The position numbers were made by a program, and so were the translations under genes. From Agapanthus africanus (Eukaryota; Streptophyta; Magnoliopsida; Asparagales; Amaryllidaceae): DNA of 64,000 nt. Of this stretch, positions 24,054 to 36,808 are shown piece after piece (positions within the stretch are counted from its first letter, which is position 1; every line of letters starts with the position of its first letter). The notes under the pieces are model-generated. The model did no database searches and had not been told where the DNA came from. It was given only the letters and a program-made list of their open reading frames with translations. Location: NCBI GenBank assembly GCA_030015575.1, contig JASDDO010000026.1:453011096-453075095 (forward strand). The letters run 5' to 3'.

Positions 24054-27000
24054 TGTAACACCTGAGTCTGTGTTTAGTAGTAATTGTGTGTTAATGTGGG
24101 GTTTTGGTAAAAAGGTTTACCAAAACGGGTTTCTAATAATTTATCTGATTTTATGGTTATTTTAGTAGAATTTTATCACGACCGCACACACTTGTGCGCG
24201 ATAACTTGGGTTAAGCCTAGGGTTACCAAGTTTGCGTGTGCATGGTGGGTTAATCATGTTTAGCCAACCATGGTGGGTTAGGCTTTTGGTTAAGATAATT
24301 GAGTTGATTATGAGCTAATTAGTTTAATTAAGGGTGATTAGGGGTTAGTGTTGACTTGAGAAGGGATTTGATGATTGTCTTGTAAACATTAAGTGAGAGA
24401 GAGAGAATGGTGGCTCCTAGGTTTGGTCACCATCCATCTCCTCAAACCTTTTTGCATGTCTCCTCACACTATCTTTCACGCCTTCACATCTCTCTCTCAC
24501 TCACACACTCACATCAGCCCAAATATCATCATTTCAGCCACCAAAACATCTTGAATCAGCAACAACAGCTGCTGCAAACAGCCCTAACTCCTTACATAAC
24601 ACTTCCCCCACAAACACACAACCCTTCCCTCAACAATACTTCAACCCCTGCTGCTGCTGCTACAACAGCAACACAAAAAAATACACAACACAAAGCAACA
24701 GCAACAGCTTCAGCCAGTTACAGAAACAGCATCTACAGCCAGTCACCGCACTTTCCAGCCAAGTTTTGCAGTATTGGAGCTGTAGCAGCAGCACTCCAGC
24801 AGCACACCCACTTCCTACTTCTTCTCTTCTCCTTCATCTAGGATCCCTAGAGGTATAACCCCTTAACCCGACTCCTAATTGCTAAAGTTATGGTTATCTA
24901 GCTTAATTTAGTGTTTATTATATGTTTTAGCGGTAATTTTGGGTAATTTAGGGGAGTTTTGGCAAAGTAATGGTTGTGATGGTTAGAGTAGCCTTATAGG
25001 GTGCTGTTGAGACTAGATCACCCAATTTTGGTCCCAGATTTCACAAAAATACCCGATTTATCTGACTTGGCGTAATTTAGCAGTTTTAGTGACTTTTTAG
25101 CCTCTGTTAGATCTGCTGTTGACCCGAGCCCTTCAGGATAAAATTGGGAAAACTGTGGTATGGTGAGATTAGCAGAAACATACATAAAACACGGGGGCCC
25201 CTCTCCCCTTTCTGGCCGCCGATTTAATCGATCTGGCCGCAATTTGCGGGCAGAACAGGGGGTGGGGTGTTGGGTTTTTAGGTATGGGGATCTGCTGGGT
25301 AGCCTAGTCTGTTGGTATCTGTAACTTTTTAAGTTTGGCCCAGAGGCAAAATCTGGAGCTATAAACGTGTTTTCGATGTTTTAAAACTTGTGCGACACGA
25401 GCGTGATACGCGTGGTTCTGTGGCGCGCTGCGCGACACAGCGTGTCGGAGTAGGTTCTGGTGGGTTGAGCGCGTCGCGACGTGTCGTGTGCACGCGCGTT
25501 TAGTTTCACGCAAGCGTATCCTTTTTATCGATATATCGTGTTTCGTAGGATTTTTCCTTATATGGTGACTTTTGTAAATTCTAGGTTCGCCGGCGGAGAC
25601 TTCGAGCGCAGCGGAGAAAAGGAAGCAGGTGGTCGGACACACCTAGCGCGGGACCACGGGTGAGTGGATTTAACATCAACGGGGGACGATCGTTTGGATG
25701 GCGCAAGTCGCCCGATAGATTTAGTAAAGTTGAAAATAGTAAACCTTAAAATTACTTGCGACATTAGAAATAATAATACTTGTATGATATTTGCTGCAGT
25801 TAGGATCTATATGTTGTACCCACATGCGCAAACTCATTCTGTAGGACACATGCACCATTACCAGGTTTTTATATGCAGCACGAGCACTATTCATGTGTAC
25901 ACACACACCCTGGTATTTGCCATGTCACGACACTAGATAACTATTAATCTGAAACATGTTAATTGCTTAGACCTGTGCTATTGCCGTAAATCTTTAAAAT
26001 GGAATCATAGAATTGCTACTCTCGTGCATATTCATCATTATATCAGTTGTTCATGCCTAGTTATAAATCATACATTGCAACCTGAACATTGATACCATAT
26101 GCATTCATTATCATCGACATATGCACCCATGATGATTTCATGAGATTTATGATATTTCTGGATTTCAGGGGAAAGCCGCAAGATTTCAAACTTATAATCT
26201 TTTAAAATATAAAAGTTGCGGTTTTCTAGTGATGTAAAGTGTCGTCCACCATGAGTTTGTTGTGGTTTTCGAGACCCGTTTCGAGGAGGTGGATGAACCG
26301 TCTCGGGTACATGGTGGGCCCGGTAAGGTACCCCGGGGCAAGAAGATCGCAGGAGATGGCGTTGAGCCTGGCAGGGGATGGATTACCTACCGGTGACTTC
26401 ATTTGGCACAGCGGATATCCAGAGGATACCGACTGTGGCTGCTAGATTGAGATATGGATATTTGACATAGATCAGCCGGACGGCTGAGGCCAGAAATACT
26501 TGACATGGATATATGAGGTTGAGACAGTTTTGAGGTGTCGTTGCTGGACCCAGATTTTATTGATTTCATGGGTATTATGCTGAAATTTGAAAAGAGTTTC
26601 AAACACAAAGAAAGAATAGTTCTTGGACTTACATGTTGAGATCTTGAGTTGACTCATATAGCATACATTCCTGTTAGTACATCCATGTGACATATATACT
26701 TGTTAGTATACTGATGATGCATACATACCTGCTAGTACATATAGCCATACCTGTTTTAGAGATACCAGGATACTTGTCTGCATGCTTGCGATAGCCTTTG
26801 TAGATGTTATTTATTACTCACGAGCTGGCAACTCACCCCCGTTGTGCCACAGCTTTTCTGCAGGTCCGTTCCGTCAGTACTGCAGCGGCGGACACTTTTG
26901 CCTCTTTTGCTCCTTTTTCCTGGACTCGGGGCTTTTGCTCATAGGTGGGTTGTTATCATTTTGTACCACCTTATGTATACATTGTATCTAGAGTACTCCA

Positions 27001-27504
27001 TCTACTACTATTTCTGTTGTACCAGTTATTTGGATTATTGTATGTTGACCTAGAAGCGAGGTTGTGAGACTTGTAGATGATATGTTATATTTGGGGTCGA
27101 GCTCACTTGAGTCGAATTATTGTTTTACCTGTGCTTTCATGCTTACTTATGCACATTGTATTTTACATTTGCGTGGGATTTGTGACCGCCTTAAGGCGAA
27201 GAGCTAGCTCCCGCTTGGGGATGCCATATTTCTATTATTCACTTGTATTCCTGTTGTACCCGTTGGGGGACTATTTTACAAAGAAGATTTTGCCGGAAAT
27301 TTAGGAAAAGGAAGTTGTTTTTAATAGAAAGAGACTTGATATGATTTAATGGAACAAAGTGCTTTAAATAAAAATGGTTTTTCCTCCACTCTAATTCTTA
27401 ACTAGGTTTTGATTTCTGGGCTTCGGCTTACTTATCTTTCGGACGCCTTGAGACGTTTCGTAACTTAAGTGCCGGTCACGTTCCGTACTCTGTGGGTCGT
27501 GACA
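24054..27504 (+). repeat. Tekay 3' LTR (3451 bp)
   Basis: It is colinear with 5279-8732 throughout, with about 3% substitutions in the part I compared and small indels. It has the same CAG-rich stretch, TATA-like site (near 25356) and terminal GGGTCGTGACA. The TSD copy CCAAT follows. Confidence 0.92.
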
Positions 27505-27509
27505 CCAAT

Positions 27510-29214
27510 AGTGCGAGTGTCATGGCAATCACTAACGGTGTGAGTGTAACATACAAATAGTGCTCGTGCAGCTTGAACCGTTAGTGACAGTGCAGTGTTC
27601 TATGCTATCATTTCTATATGCAATAAGAAAGTATGCTACCAGTCCATATGAACATCTACGGCTAAATATCCTAACATGCCCCGACGCTTAACGCCATACG
27701 GGCGATTTTCCCGTAGTTGTTAAATCTACTCACCTGGTCGTGCGCTACTCGTAGCTGACCACCAGCTTTCCTTTCTTTGCTTCGTCTGACGTACCCGCCT
27801 GCGAACTTAGAATTCATACAAGAAAAATCCAGATAAGCAATATCTCGCAAAACGCGATAGTGAAGTCAAACGATACACTCGCGTCGTGAACTAAATGCGC
27901 TTGTGTACGATACGCTTAAAACGTGTATATACGTGTCTAAAACTAACCCGACATGTCGCGACACGCTGGATCACAGAACCCACCACGTATCGCGCGTATC
28001 GCGTGAAATAAACGTACTTGAAAAACGATATATTGTCCCAGATTCTAACTAGGTGAGAAACTTACAAAATTGCACATACCACAGGCCTCAAATTCATACC
28101 AGACTCCTACCCACACATACCCAACCCCAAGATTCCTCTATCTGGCCGCAAATTGCGGCCATAACAAATAAACCGGCGGCCTCAAGGTGGAATGGGAGTC
28201 TCGTATTCTGGTGGTGTGGTCAGGGTATCTCAAGTAGTCTACAGTTAACTCAGATTTTATCTGAAACAAACGGGTCAATAGCAGATCACAGAATGGTAAA
28301 ATCTCACTTAAAAACGCTAAATTTTGCACAAAAAGGAAATCTAGGGTATTTTGGTGAAATCTGGGGTTATACTAGGTTTAAGTGGTCTTAATAACACTTA
28401 ATTAGGCTAGGTTAACCAACACTAACGTCACTTAACCAAAAGTCTACACAAATCATCAAATCAAGCACTAAATCTCACTTTTAACACTAATCGAAGCTAT
28501 TTAACACACAAGCTTATCAAACTAGGAAATAGCTTAAAGAAATATACCTTACTCACGACCCTAGGCACAAGGAGAAGGAGAAGAAGAAGAGAGGAGCTGC
28601 TGCGTTTGCTGGGGCTGTGCTTGCTACAGCGGCTGCTGTTGCTGACTGTCGATGCTGTTGCTGCTACTGCCTTTGCTGCTGCTGCTGCTTTCTCCTGCTG
28701 CTGTTGCTTCTTCTGCTGCTGCTGAGTGCTGCTGATACTAAGGGGTGTGTGTGTGTGTGAGAGAGTGAGAGAAGTGAGAAGTGAGAGTGAGAAATGAGAG
28801 TTAGGTTAGTCAACCCCCCCTTCACTCTCCCTCTCTCTTCATTTAATGAGCATGGCTCAACCATGAAGCCCATACTCCCTCTCTCTCTCACCAAGTCAAC
28901 AAAGAACAAATCATATCCATAAACAAAAAACAAACCAAAAAAAACAACACACAATTAAATAATGAACCCAAATAACTTAATTTAAATTTTAAAATAGCTT
29001 AAGGAAATGGTTAGTCCACCATGGTTGCTAATCATGGTTCTAACCCCAATTCTAAACCCTACTTTACATGCACAAGTGTGTGCAAGCCTAGAAAAATTCT
29101 AATAAAATACTTATTAAATAGGATAAAATATTTGGAACTCAATTTGTTAAACTTTTTATTAAAAACTATATATCAAAATATAATTAACCCCTAAACACAA
29201 CCTAAGTTGTTACA
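27510..29214 (-). repeat. Solo LTR of a Tekay/Del-type element, right half
   Basis: This is the continuation of 3614-5278 beyond the inserted Tekay element. It contains a near-perfect dyad GGCCGCAAATTGCGGCC at 28144-28160. A CAG/GCT-rich stretch lies at about 28580-28740, followed by CT/GA-rich and A-rich tracts, matching the layout of the Tekay LTRs in reverse. It ends GTTGTTACA at 29214, followed by the TSD copy CCTTC. No gene is seen in it. Confidence 0.82.
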
Positions 29215-29219
29215 CCTTC

Positions 29220-30261
29220 CTTTCTTAATTCTTACCCTAACCTCCATGGAAAACATGCGCAACCAGTCTTTTATACTACGGTATCACCGCTACCTCGTGG
29301 GATAGGATGCCATAGGGAGCGGTGTGTGCATGTATGCATGGAGTCCTATAAAAACGTGTGATGGGCAAGAAAGGGGTGACAGATCTTCATCTCTCAAGCC
29401 TTCCCCAAATCTAACCCTAACAAATGAGGAGACTACTCACTCATTAGGGAATTGAAAAACATTTTCTAACTATCTAACTAGGGCAGATAATGAAAAATCT
29501 ATACTAGGGCAGGAAAGAAATTACCTAGGGTATGGAAATAAAAAACTATTTACTTTATTTGATGCTCTCTTCATACATTGCAGAAATTTACAGATCTGAA
29601 TTTTGATAAAATGAAATGAGGCATAAGAATAGGCATAACCTAAAAAAGGTTTTAGGATTTCTATTTATAGAACATAGAAACCCTAGGGTTACATTCGAGT
29701 CACGTCTGCATTTACAATTTTACCCCCTAAGAAAGACTAGTCAACGCGCCGCCAGCGACCATAGAAATTTTCCACCGACACGGGCGACGCACGGCCGCGG
29801 AACCGCGGCCAAAACCCATGTTTAGCCGCGGTTCCGCGGCCAAACAGTGGAATCTTGAGCTTAAATCTTCAGGGAATCTTCTGTTGCTTTGTTTCTTCTA
29901 TTTCCTTCACTTGGTTTCTCAGATGGTCTTCTGGTTTCTTCCAGATTTCCACAGTGAACAATATCGTGGACTTTACCGCTTGCTTCGTGTCGAAGTCTTG
30001 AACCTTGCGCTGCCTTTGTTCTTTGTGAAATTGTCCATTGATCTTTGTTTATTCTCCAAACTGTAGGCTTGATCAAGATTCTTCCATTTGTTGGTCGTAG
30101 TCTCACTTTTATATCGTCTTTTCATCTTTTTCACTGTTTTTGTTCCGAGAACCTGTAACCTGCAACTATGTAGCAGACATGGGTCAAAAGCACCTGTTTA
30201 TTTGTAAAATGAATAAAAATGGGGAATATAATAATGCAAAATTATGGTATGAACAGGTAAC
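29220..30261 (-). repeat. Athila LTR, distal (U3 side) part
   Basis: It continues the LTR cut at 3613. A TATA box (CTATAAATAG on the minus strand, 29661-29670) is placed to start transcription toward the element body. A GC-rich double dyad lies at 29793-29841. The outer LTR end cannot be placed, because the sequence turns into copia LTR (F) at about 30262 and the other Athila LTR is outside the window. I see no coding sequence. The frames at 29818-30066 and 30140-30328 have no family features. Confidence 0.55.
29661..29670 (-). promoter_or_regulatory. Probable TATA box of the Athila LTR
   Basis: On the minus strand this reads CTATAAATAG in an otherwise mixed context, upstream (in element orientation) of R-U5 and the primer site. 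The start site itself cannot be read from sequence. Confidence 0.45.
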
Positions 30262-31440
30262 TGATATGATCTTTACCTATTGCCGGCGTATTGACGAGTC
30301 TTTAGACTCCTACACAGAGGTTTTCTAGCTTATGCGAAACGAAGTAGGGCATATATGTAATATGTGCGGGACCGAGATTAATACATGTATGTGATACCGT
30401 ATTCTAATCTCGCGATATAAGTTATATGTAATATAACCGGATTATTGAATCAAGTGTTGATTCAATAATTTGTTATATGATATTAGTCGGTTGTATGTGA
30501 TATAGCCGGATTATTAAATCAAGTGTTGATTTAATAATTTAATATATATAATTATATATTTCATATATTAATATATATATATTAACTAATATTATCTCAC
30601 TTAAGAATTTCTTTTCTACTTGTACATTTAATATATATATGTGATATATGTTAATGTATTTATTTTATGTCATACTAGATGATACATTGGACTTGGGTGT
30701 ATGAGACTTATACCTAACTTAAGATAATTTGGGTGTTTAAATATTAAGGGAAAAATCAAAATTAGGTGGAAATTAGCAAGACTTGAGATGCTTGTGGAAG
30801 CATGGAGAAGGTTTGACTTAAGTCCACTAATTTTCTTTTACTCTAGATATTTATTAACCTAACCATTATCTTTAGCCATGTTTAGTCTCGACATGAGTTT
30901 ATATGAGTTATTTTCTCACCCATGGTTCATTACTTGATGACATGAGAGCTTCTTCTTCATCTCCTTCTTGCTCTTTAGCTTTCTTGTGAGAAGAAAAAGA
31001 AAAAGAGAAAAATAATTCTAAAGTAAGCAAAATTCCTACTTCATCAATCTATAACAAACTAGCCATTTAGTATAGGTTGTTTACTTCACTAATTCTCAAT
31101 TAGTGAAGAGCTAGCTTGAGTTGGAGATTCCTCGACGTAGATCATTTTCGGCCTCGAAGATCTTTAAGCAAGCTCGTTCTTTTCGCCTAGTGGAGCCTAA
31201 CGAGAGTCCGGGAGACCACTACTTGGAGCTAATAGACTACTACACGGAGCTTTAGAAGTGAACGACCGATATACAAAGGTTGTATTCCTTATTCACTTAG
31301 AGTAAAGTTGTTTACATGCTTAGTTGTACCCTAATTCTCCAGTTAGATCCTTGGTTCGGGCTTGCTCGGGCTCTAGATTTTTAAAATTGCATACTTGATG
31401 CATGCCAAAACCTAGTGAGGGTTCTAAGCGAACCCTTTAG
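30262..31440 (+). repeat. Element F: truncated Angela-type LTR (3' part only)
   Basis: From about 30262 it matches the second half of the element A LTR, starting at the block GCCGGCGTATTGACGAGTC and running to the LTR end around GGGTTCTAAGCGAACCC. The first 900 bp or so of the LTR is absent at the junction with the Athila LTR. It contains the tandem palindromes at about 30420-30540. It is the outermost copia layer of the right stack. Confidence 0.8.
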
Positions 31441-31920
31441 AGGGTATCAGAGTTACTAGGCATTGGATGTCGACCTATGGAGGGTTCTCACTGTGTGACA
31501 GTGTGGCGAAGCATAGGCTCTTACCCCCAGGGTGTCCCGAGACCGGAAGGTTTTCTGGCGGGTTGCAGTCCTCGTGAGGGGGCAAGCGTAAAAAGTAGCT
31601 GCTGAGGGACCTGTAGATGCCACGGCGATCCCATTAGATGGTGTGGCTGCTTGACCTTCAGTAGTATCAGAGCTATGCTAGAGCATTAGGAGTAGTCTAG
31701 GTGAAGTTAAAGTGTTCAATCGACTATTCGAAAACCCGAAAATCCACTTTCTGGAAAAAATTTCAAAAGTTGGAATTTTTCTAATTAAAAATATTCAGAA
31801 AATTGTGCAGGGTTTTCTATGGACCCACAAAAAAACGACGGCCCAACTCGACCAAACGACCGCGGAAGCGCGGCTAAAGCATGCCTTTGGTAGCGGTTCC
31901 GCAGCACCGTTGGTGAGGCA
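31441..31920 (+). other. Element F leader with two primer-site-like motifs and a foreign insert
   Basis: GGTATCAGAG occurs at 31443-31452 and GTATCAGAGC at 31664-31673. Only the second is followed by the Angela leader (TGCTAGAGCATTAGG). The roughly 220 bp between them match no Angela leader here. The GC-rich double dyad is at about 31860-31913. The leader is cut at 31920 by element E; the five bases AGGCA (31916-31920) are its presumed TSD, with the second copy outside the window. Confidence 0.65.
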
Positions 31921-34077
31921 TGTTAGTTATATGTATGGCCTAGAGGCCATTATTGTACATATGATGTATATTATAGTGGATGCTTGGATATATATAAGGA
32001 CTTTCTTGTTCGATATGATAGTATGCTATCTGGTTACACTTTGTCTTAATATGTACACTTGTACTTTCTCTCTGTTACATGTTGATAAAGCCCTTAGGAT
32101 GTGGACTTGACTGCCAGGACTATGATGGAGATCATACTAGTAGGGCCAAGGTAGTCCATAAGTACATCCTTTAATTATTTCTAGTCGAGAGAGTATCGAA
32201 ACGGGGCATTGATATTCCAGAGTAGACTAGTGTGTACGATTCTTGATCCTGTATGGGGCGATGGTTGATCCCACAACCATTGGTGTTTGACATCAGAGAA
32301 TGTGCATAGGTGCTCATTATAGAATGGGTACACCGAATAGGACTCGCCGAGAACTCCTAGATAGTATTGTACCCGACGTCATGTAGCAGTTCTCTGGTGA
32401 CACTGGTACAGGTTAGTCTGTAGACCCGAGATCGTCATAGAGTCTTGTGTGATTCCCACTGTGCTTTGATTTCCATCATACCACGTTCAAGAGAATGTGA
32501 AAACCGGTGGCTTTTAGGTACAGTTCCGAATCACATGGAGGCAATGAGCGATAGGAGTGGTTTCGTCTCTCCCAGTATTGGGGGTTGATGTTGCGCTGTG
32601 CATAATTGGCTATAACAGGAAGTCCCTGGCCAAAGCTGATGATGAGATTTACTGGTAAGTGTTATCAGTAGTTTCTCAACCCATTATGAACCTCACATCG
32701 GCATGACTTATCAAATTACTGTGGTCTGACGTTTACCACACCTAAACTCGATATGCGACATATCAGATGAAGAGACCGGACTGTACGGTAGTGTTACTTA
32801 TTGGATTCACAGGAGTATAAGCAGGCATGCTTGTTGATCTTCTGATCGCTCAATACCCGGGTGGCCGTTACGTTTAGCAGACCGCTTGCGGCTTGTGGGT
32901 GATTGATATGATCTCCACCTACTTCTGGCGTATTGACGAGTCTTTAGAGTCCTACACAGAGGTTTCCTGGCTTAAACAAAATGAAATAGGAGCACATATG
33001 TGATATGTGCAGGACAGAGATAAATACATGTATATGATACCATATTCTAATCTCGTGATATAGGTTATATGTGATATAACCGGATTATTGAATCAAGTGT
33101 TGATTCGACGATTTGATATTAGTAGGGTATGTGTGATATAGCCGAATTATTAAATCAAGTGTTGATTTAATAATTTAATATATAAATATATATATTTGAT
33201 ATATTATTATATATATTAACTAATATAATTAGCTCACTTAAAATATTTCTTTTCTACATTTACATTTAACACATATGTATATATATGATATATATACATA
33301 TATATATATGTATTTCTGATTTTTGTATCATGCTTGATGATACATAGAACTTGGGTGTATGAGATCCACGCCTTAGTTAAGATAATATGGGTATTTATTT
33401 ATTTAGAGAAAACCAAAAATGAGGTGGAAATTAGCATGGTTGTGAAGCTTGTGGAAACCTTGACTAAACTCCATTCATTTTTGTTTTACTCGAGTTATTT
33501 ATTAACCTAACCATTATCTTAGCATGAGTTAAGTCTCTACATGAATTTATATTAGATATTTTCTCACCCATGGTTCAAGTGAAGTTCATCTTCTTCATCT
33601 CTTTTTCTTGACTTGAGTTTTCGTGAAGTGAAAAAAAAAGAGAGGAAAAATATTCTAAAGTGAGCTAAATTCCTACTTCATCAATCTATACCATATTAGC
33701 CATATAGTGTAGGTTGTTTGCTTCACTTATTCATACATTAGTGAAGAGGTAGCTTGAGTTAGAGTCTCCTTGAAGTAGATCATCTTCGGCCTCGAAGATC
33801 ATTGAGCAAGCTCGTTCATTTCGACTAGTGTACCCTACGGAGAGTCCGGGACGCAATTACTTGGAGCAAAGGGACTTCTACATGGAGCTTTTGAAGTGAA
33901 GGACCGGTCTACAAAGGTTGTATTCCATATTCACTTAGTGTAATGTTTGATTACTTACTCTAAAACCCTAATTCTCTAGTTTGATTCTATGTTTAAGTTC
34001 ATTAGCACACTTAATTTTTAAAATTGTATACTTGATGCACTTTTAAACCCTAGTGAGAGTGCTAATAAACCCTAACA
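31921..34077 (+). repeat. Element E 5' LTR (2157 bp)
   Basis: It starts TGTTAGTTATATGTATGG and ends AAACCCTAACA against the primer site. It is clearly related to the A and B LTRs but more diverged and AT-richer. It carries the palindrome cluster near 33060-33175 and TA-rich repeats near 33180-33320. Confidence 0.88.
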
Positions 34078-34660
34078 TGGTATCAGAGCCAAGCTAGAGC
34101 ATTAGGCATCGACTAGGTGAAGTTAGAAGTCCGAACGAACACCCAAAACCCTATTTTCCCTTGCTCTCTAGAAATTTTTCCAAACATTGGAATTTTTGAG
34201 ATTAAAAATATTCAAAAAATCATGCAGGTAATTCTATGGACCCTCTTGAAGAACGAAACCCTAACTCGATTACTTGACCGCGGAACCGCGGCCAAATAGT
34301 GGTTTTTGCGGCGGTTTCGCGGCGCCAAGTGTGAGGCTTGGGTTGGCACTTCAACGGTTGGTCCATAGGTACTGTGGCATGTTCTGGGTATTTTTTAACT
34401 GTGCTCAAGTGTTGAGGTCTCTAGGAATTTTGGGAATCATTGATTTGGTCGAAATGTTTAACGTCGCCTAGCAATTTGTTATTTGTGATACAATATTTGG
34501 AATCCACAATAATTAGTTTTGTGAAAACTGGTTTAAATCTTATAAATCTAGCAATTTAGTCTCGAATCATCGGTTGCCACGAAGTTTTGATTTGGATCAA
34601 AACTTCGTCGCAATTGCGTAGTGTACGCGGATACTCGCCGGTAACATTACTAGATAGCAA
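34078..34660 (+). other. Element E primer-binding site and start of leader
   Basis: TGGTATCAGAGC is at 34078-34089, directly after the LTR. The GC-rich double dyad CCGCGGAACCGCGGCC ... GCGGCGGTTTCGCGGC is at 34278-34326. No coding sequence is present. Confidence 0.8.
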
Positions 34661-36808
34661 TGTTAGTTATATGTATGCCCTAGAGGCCATTACTATATAT
34701 AGGATGTATATTGTAGTGGATGCTTGGACATATATAGGGAGGACTTTCTTGCTCGACATGATAGTATGCTATCTGGTTGCTCTTTACCTTAACGTGTACA
34801 CTGATTGTCTCTTTGTTACATATTGGTAAAGCCCTTAGGATGTGTACTTGACTACCTGGACTATGATGCGGATCATACTAGTGGGGACATGGTAGTCCAT
34901 AAGTACATCCTTCAAGGTCCCTAGTCGTGGGTGTATCGAGACGGGGCATCGATATACCAGAGTAGACTAGCGTATACCTTCTCGACCCATACAGATGGGC
35001 GATGGATGATCCCATATCCATTGGTGTTTGACATCGGAGATGATATACGGGTGCTCAGTGGAGACTGGGTACACTGGACGGACTCGCCGAGAACTCCCAG
35101 ATGGTATTATACCTTACGTCAGATGGCAGTTCTCTGGTGACACTGGTACAGAGTAGTCTGTTGACCCGAGATCGTTATAGAGTCTTGTGTGGTTCCCACT
35201 GTGCTTTGATTTCCACCTTACCACGTCCAAGAGGGCGTGCAAAACGGTGGTTTTTGGGTACAGTCCCGAATCACATGGAGGCAATGAGCGATAGGAGGGG
35301 ATTCGTCACTCCCGGTATAGGGAGTTGATGTTGCGCTGTGTTCGATTGGCTATAACCGGAAATCCCTGGCCAGGGTTGCTGAGATTTACTGGTAAGTGTT
35401 ACCTGTAGTTTCTCAAACTGTTATAGACCTCATATCGACACGACTTATCGAGCTATTGGAGTCTGACGTTTACCACCCCTAGGCGAGATATGCGACATAT
35501 CAGACGACGAGACCGGACTGTACGGTAAGTGTTACTGGTTGGATTCACAGGAGTATGAGTGGGCTTGCTCGTCGATCTTCTGATCACTCAATACCCGGGT
35601 GGCCGTTACGTTTAGCAGACCGCTTGCGGCTTGTGGGTGTTTGATATGATCATCACCTGCTGCCGGCGTATTGACGAGTCTTTAGAGTCCTACACAGAGG
35701 TTTCCTGGCTCAAGCGAAACGAAATAGGAGCGCATATGAGATATGTGCGGGACCGAGAATAATGCATGTATGTGATACCGTATTCTATTCTCGCGATGAA
35801 TGTATCGAATGGTTGAATGTGATATAACCTAGTTATCGAATCAAGGATTGATTCGATAAGCCGATACATTGGATATTAGTCGGTTATATGCGATATGACC
35901 GGATCGTTAAATCAAGCGTTTATTTAATGATTTAATGCATAATTATATATTTGATATATTATTTTGCATTAACTAGTATTGGTTCACTTAAATTGGATTT
36001 TCTCACTTGATGTACACAAGTTGTATATGTGATATACTTTTGTGCACTTGTTTGTATCATGTTTGATGATACATGCAAACTTGGGTTTGTGTAAAGAATT
36101 AAATCATGGTTATGTTAATGGTTAGGGTTTTGATTTACTTACATATTCATTTATTTATTTATTCATTAATTCATTTTGGGTAAAAATGAAATGGTGGCTT
36201 AGTTTGTTTTGTAGTTGAAGCTTCATGAAGCTTTGACTAAGTGACCATTTTGTCTTCATGTCCTAACCCTAACCATTCAACTAAACCCTAGTTAATTCTC
36301 TACACTAAACCATGGTTGAGATTATGATAAGTATCATTTTATTTCCTATTTTAAAAATACTCATCATATTATCTTCTTCTTCTTCTCCTTCTTCAACAAG
36401 AAGAGAGCTTGCTACCATCAATGGCAACATGAGAAAAAGAGTGAGAAATCCAATTCTAAAGTGAACCCACTTCCTATTTCTTCATCCTCTACCACTTGCC
36501 AAGTAGTGTTGGGTGTTTTCTTCACAAGTTTCATGACTTGGTGAAGTTGGAGTTTGATCTTGAGTTGCCTCGACGTAGATCATTTTCGGCATCGAAGTCG
36601 ACGACCTAGCCCGCCCATTTCTCCGATGAAGCCGATGCTAGAGCCCGGGATCCGATGATCGCAGCGAGGGGACTTCATCACGGAGTTATGGAGGTGGAGG
36701 ACCGGATCTACAAAGGTTGTATTTCCGTTCACTTAGCAGTTAAGTTGTTAACTAGTTGCATGTTTCGCCTAAACTCTAGTCAACGATCCGTATTAGGGTT
36801 TGTAGGCA
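34661..36808 (+). repeat. Element B 5' LTR, 3' end and primer site deleted
   Basis: It is colinear with the A LTR until the block CAACGATCCGTATTAGGG. It then jumps to leader sequence (TTGCTCTCTGTAC), which in A lies about 190 bp further on. The LTR terminus and primer-binding site are therefore missing. Because an element needs a primer site to be copied, this deletion most likely followed insertion. Confidence 0.8.

Larger units (their letters stand above)
5279..27504 (+). mobile_element. Full-length Tekay/Del-type chromovirus (Ty3/gypsy), inactivated, split by copia element A
   Basis: The order is 5' LTR (5279-8732), initiator-Met primer site, gag, protease, RT, RNase H, integrase, chromodomain, polypurine tract and 3' LTR (24054-27504). 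The chromodomain after integrase and the 3.4-kb LTRs point to the Tekay branch. Comparing about 540 bp of the two LTRs I count roughly 18 differences (about 3%). At least six nonsense codons and two frameshifts, plus the 10.4-kb insertion at 11913-22266, make it non-autonomous. Confidence 0.92.
31921..34660 (+). mobile_element. Element E: 5' end of an Angela-type element (LTR plus leader), interrupted by B
   Basis: It has an LTR (31921-34077), a Met primer site and 583 bp of leader. At 34660 element B is inserted (presumed TSD AGCAA, 34656-34660). The rest of E would lie beyond the right window edge, so its coding capacity is unknown. Confidence 0.82.

Noticed and set aside
28558..28960. CAG/GCT-rich tract and 96-codon minus frame as a possible host gene exon
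   Set aside because: The position matches the low-complexity region of Tekay LTRs in reverse orientation; there is no splice or domain evidence.
29818..30328. Possible host gene fragments (82- and 62-codon plus-strand frames)
   Set aside because: No family features, AT-rich, at the junction of Athila LTR and truncated copia LTR; the second frame runs into the F LTR.
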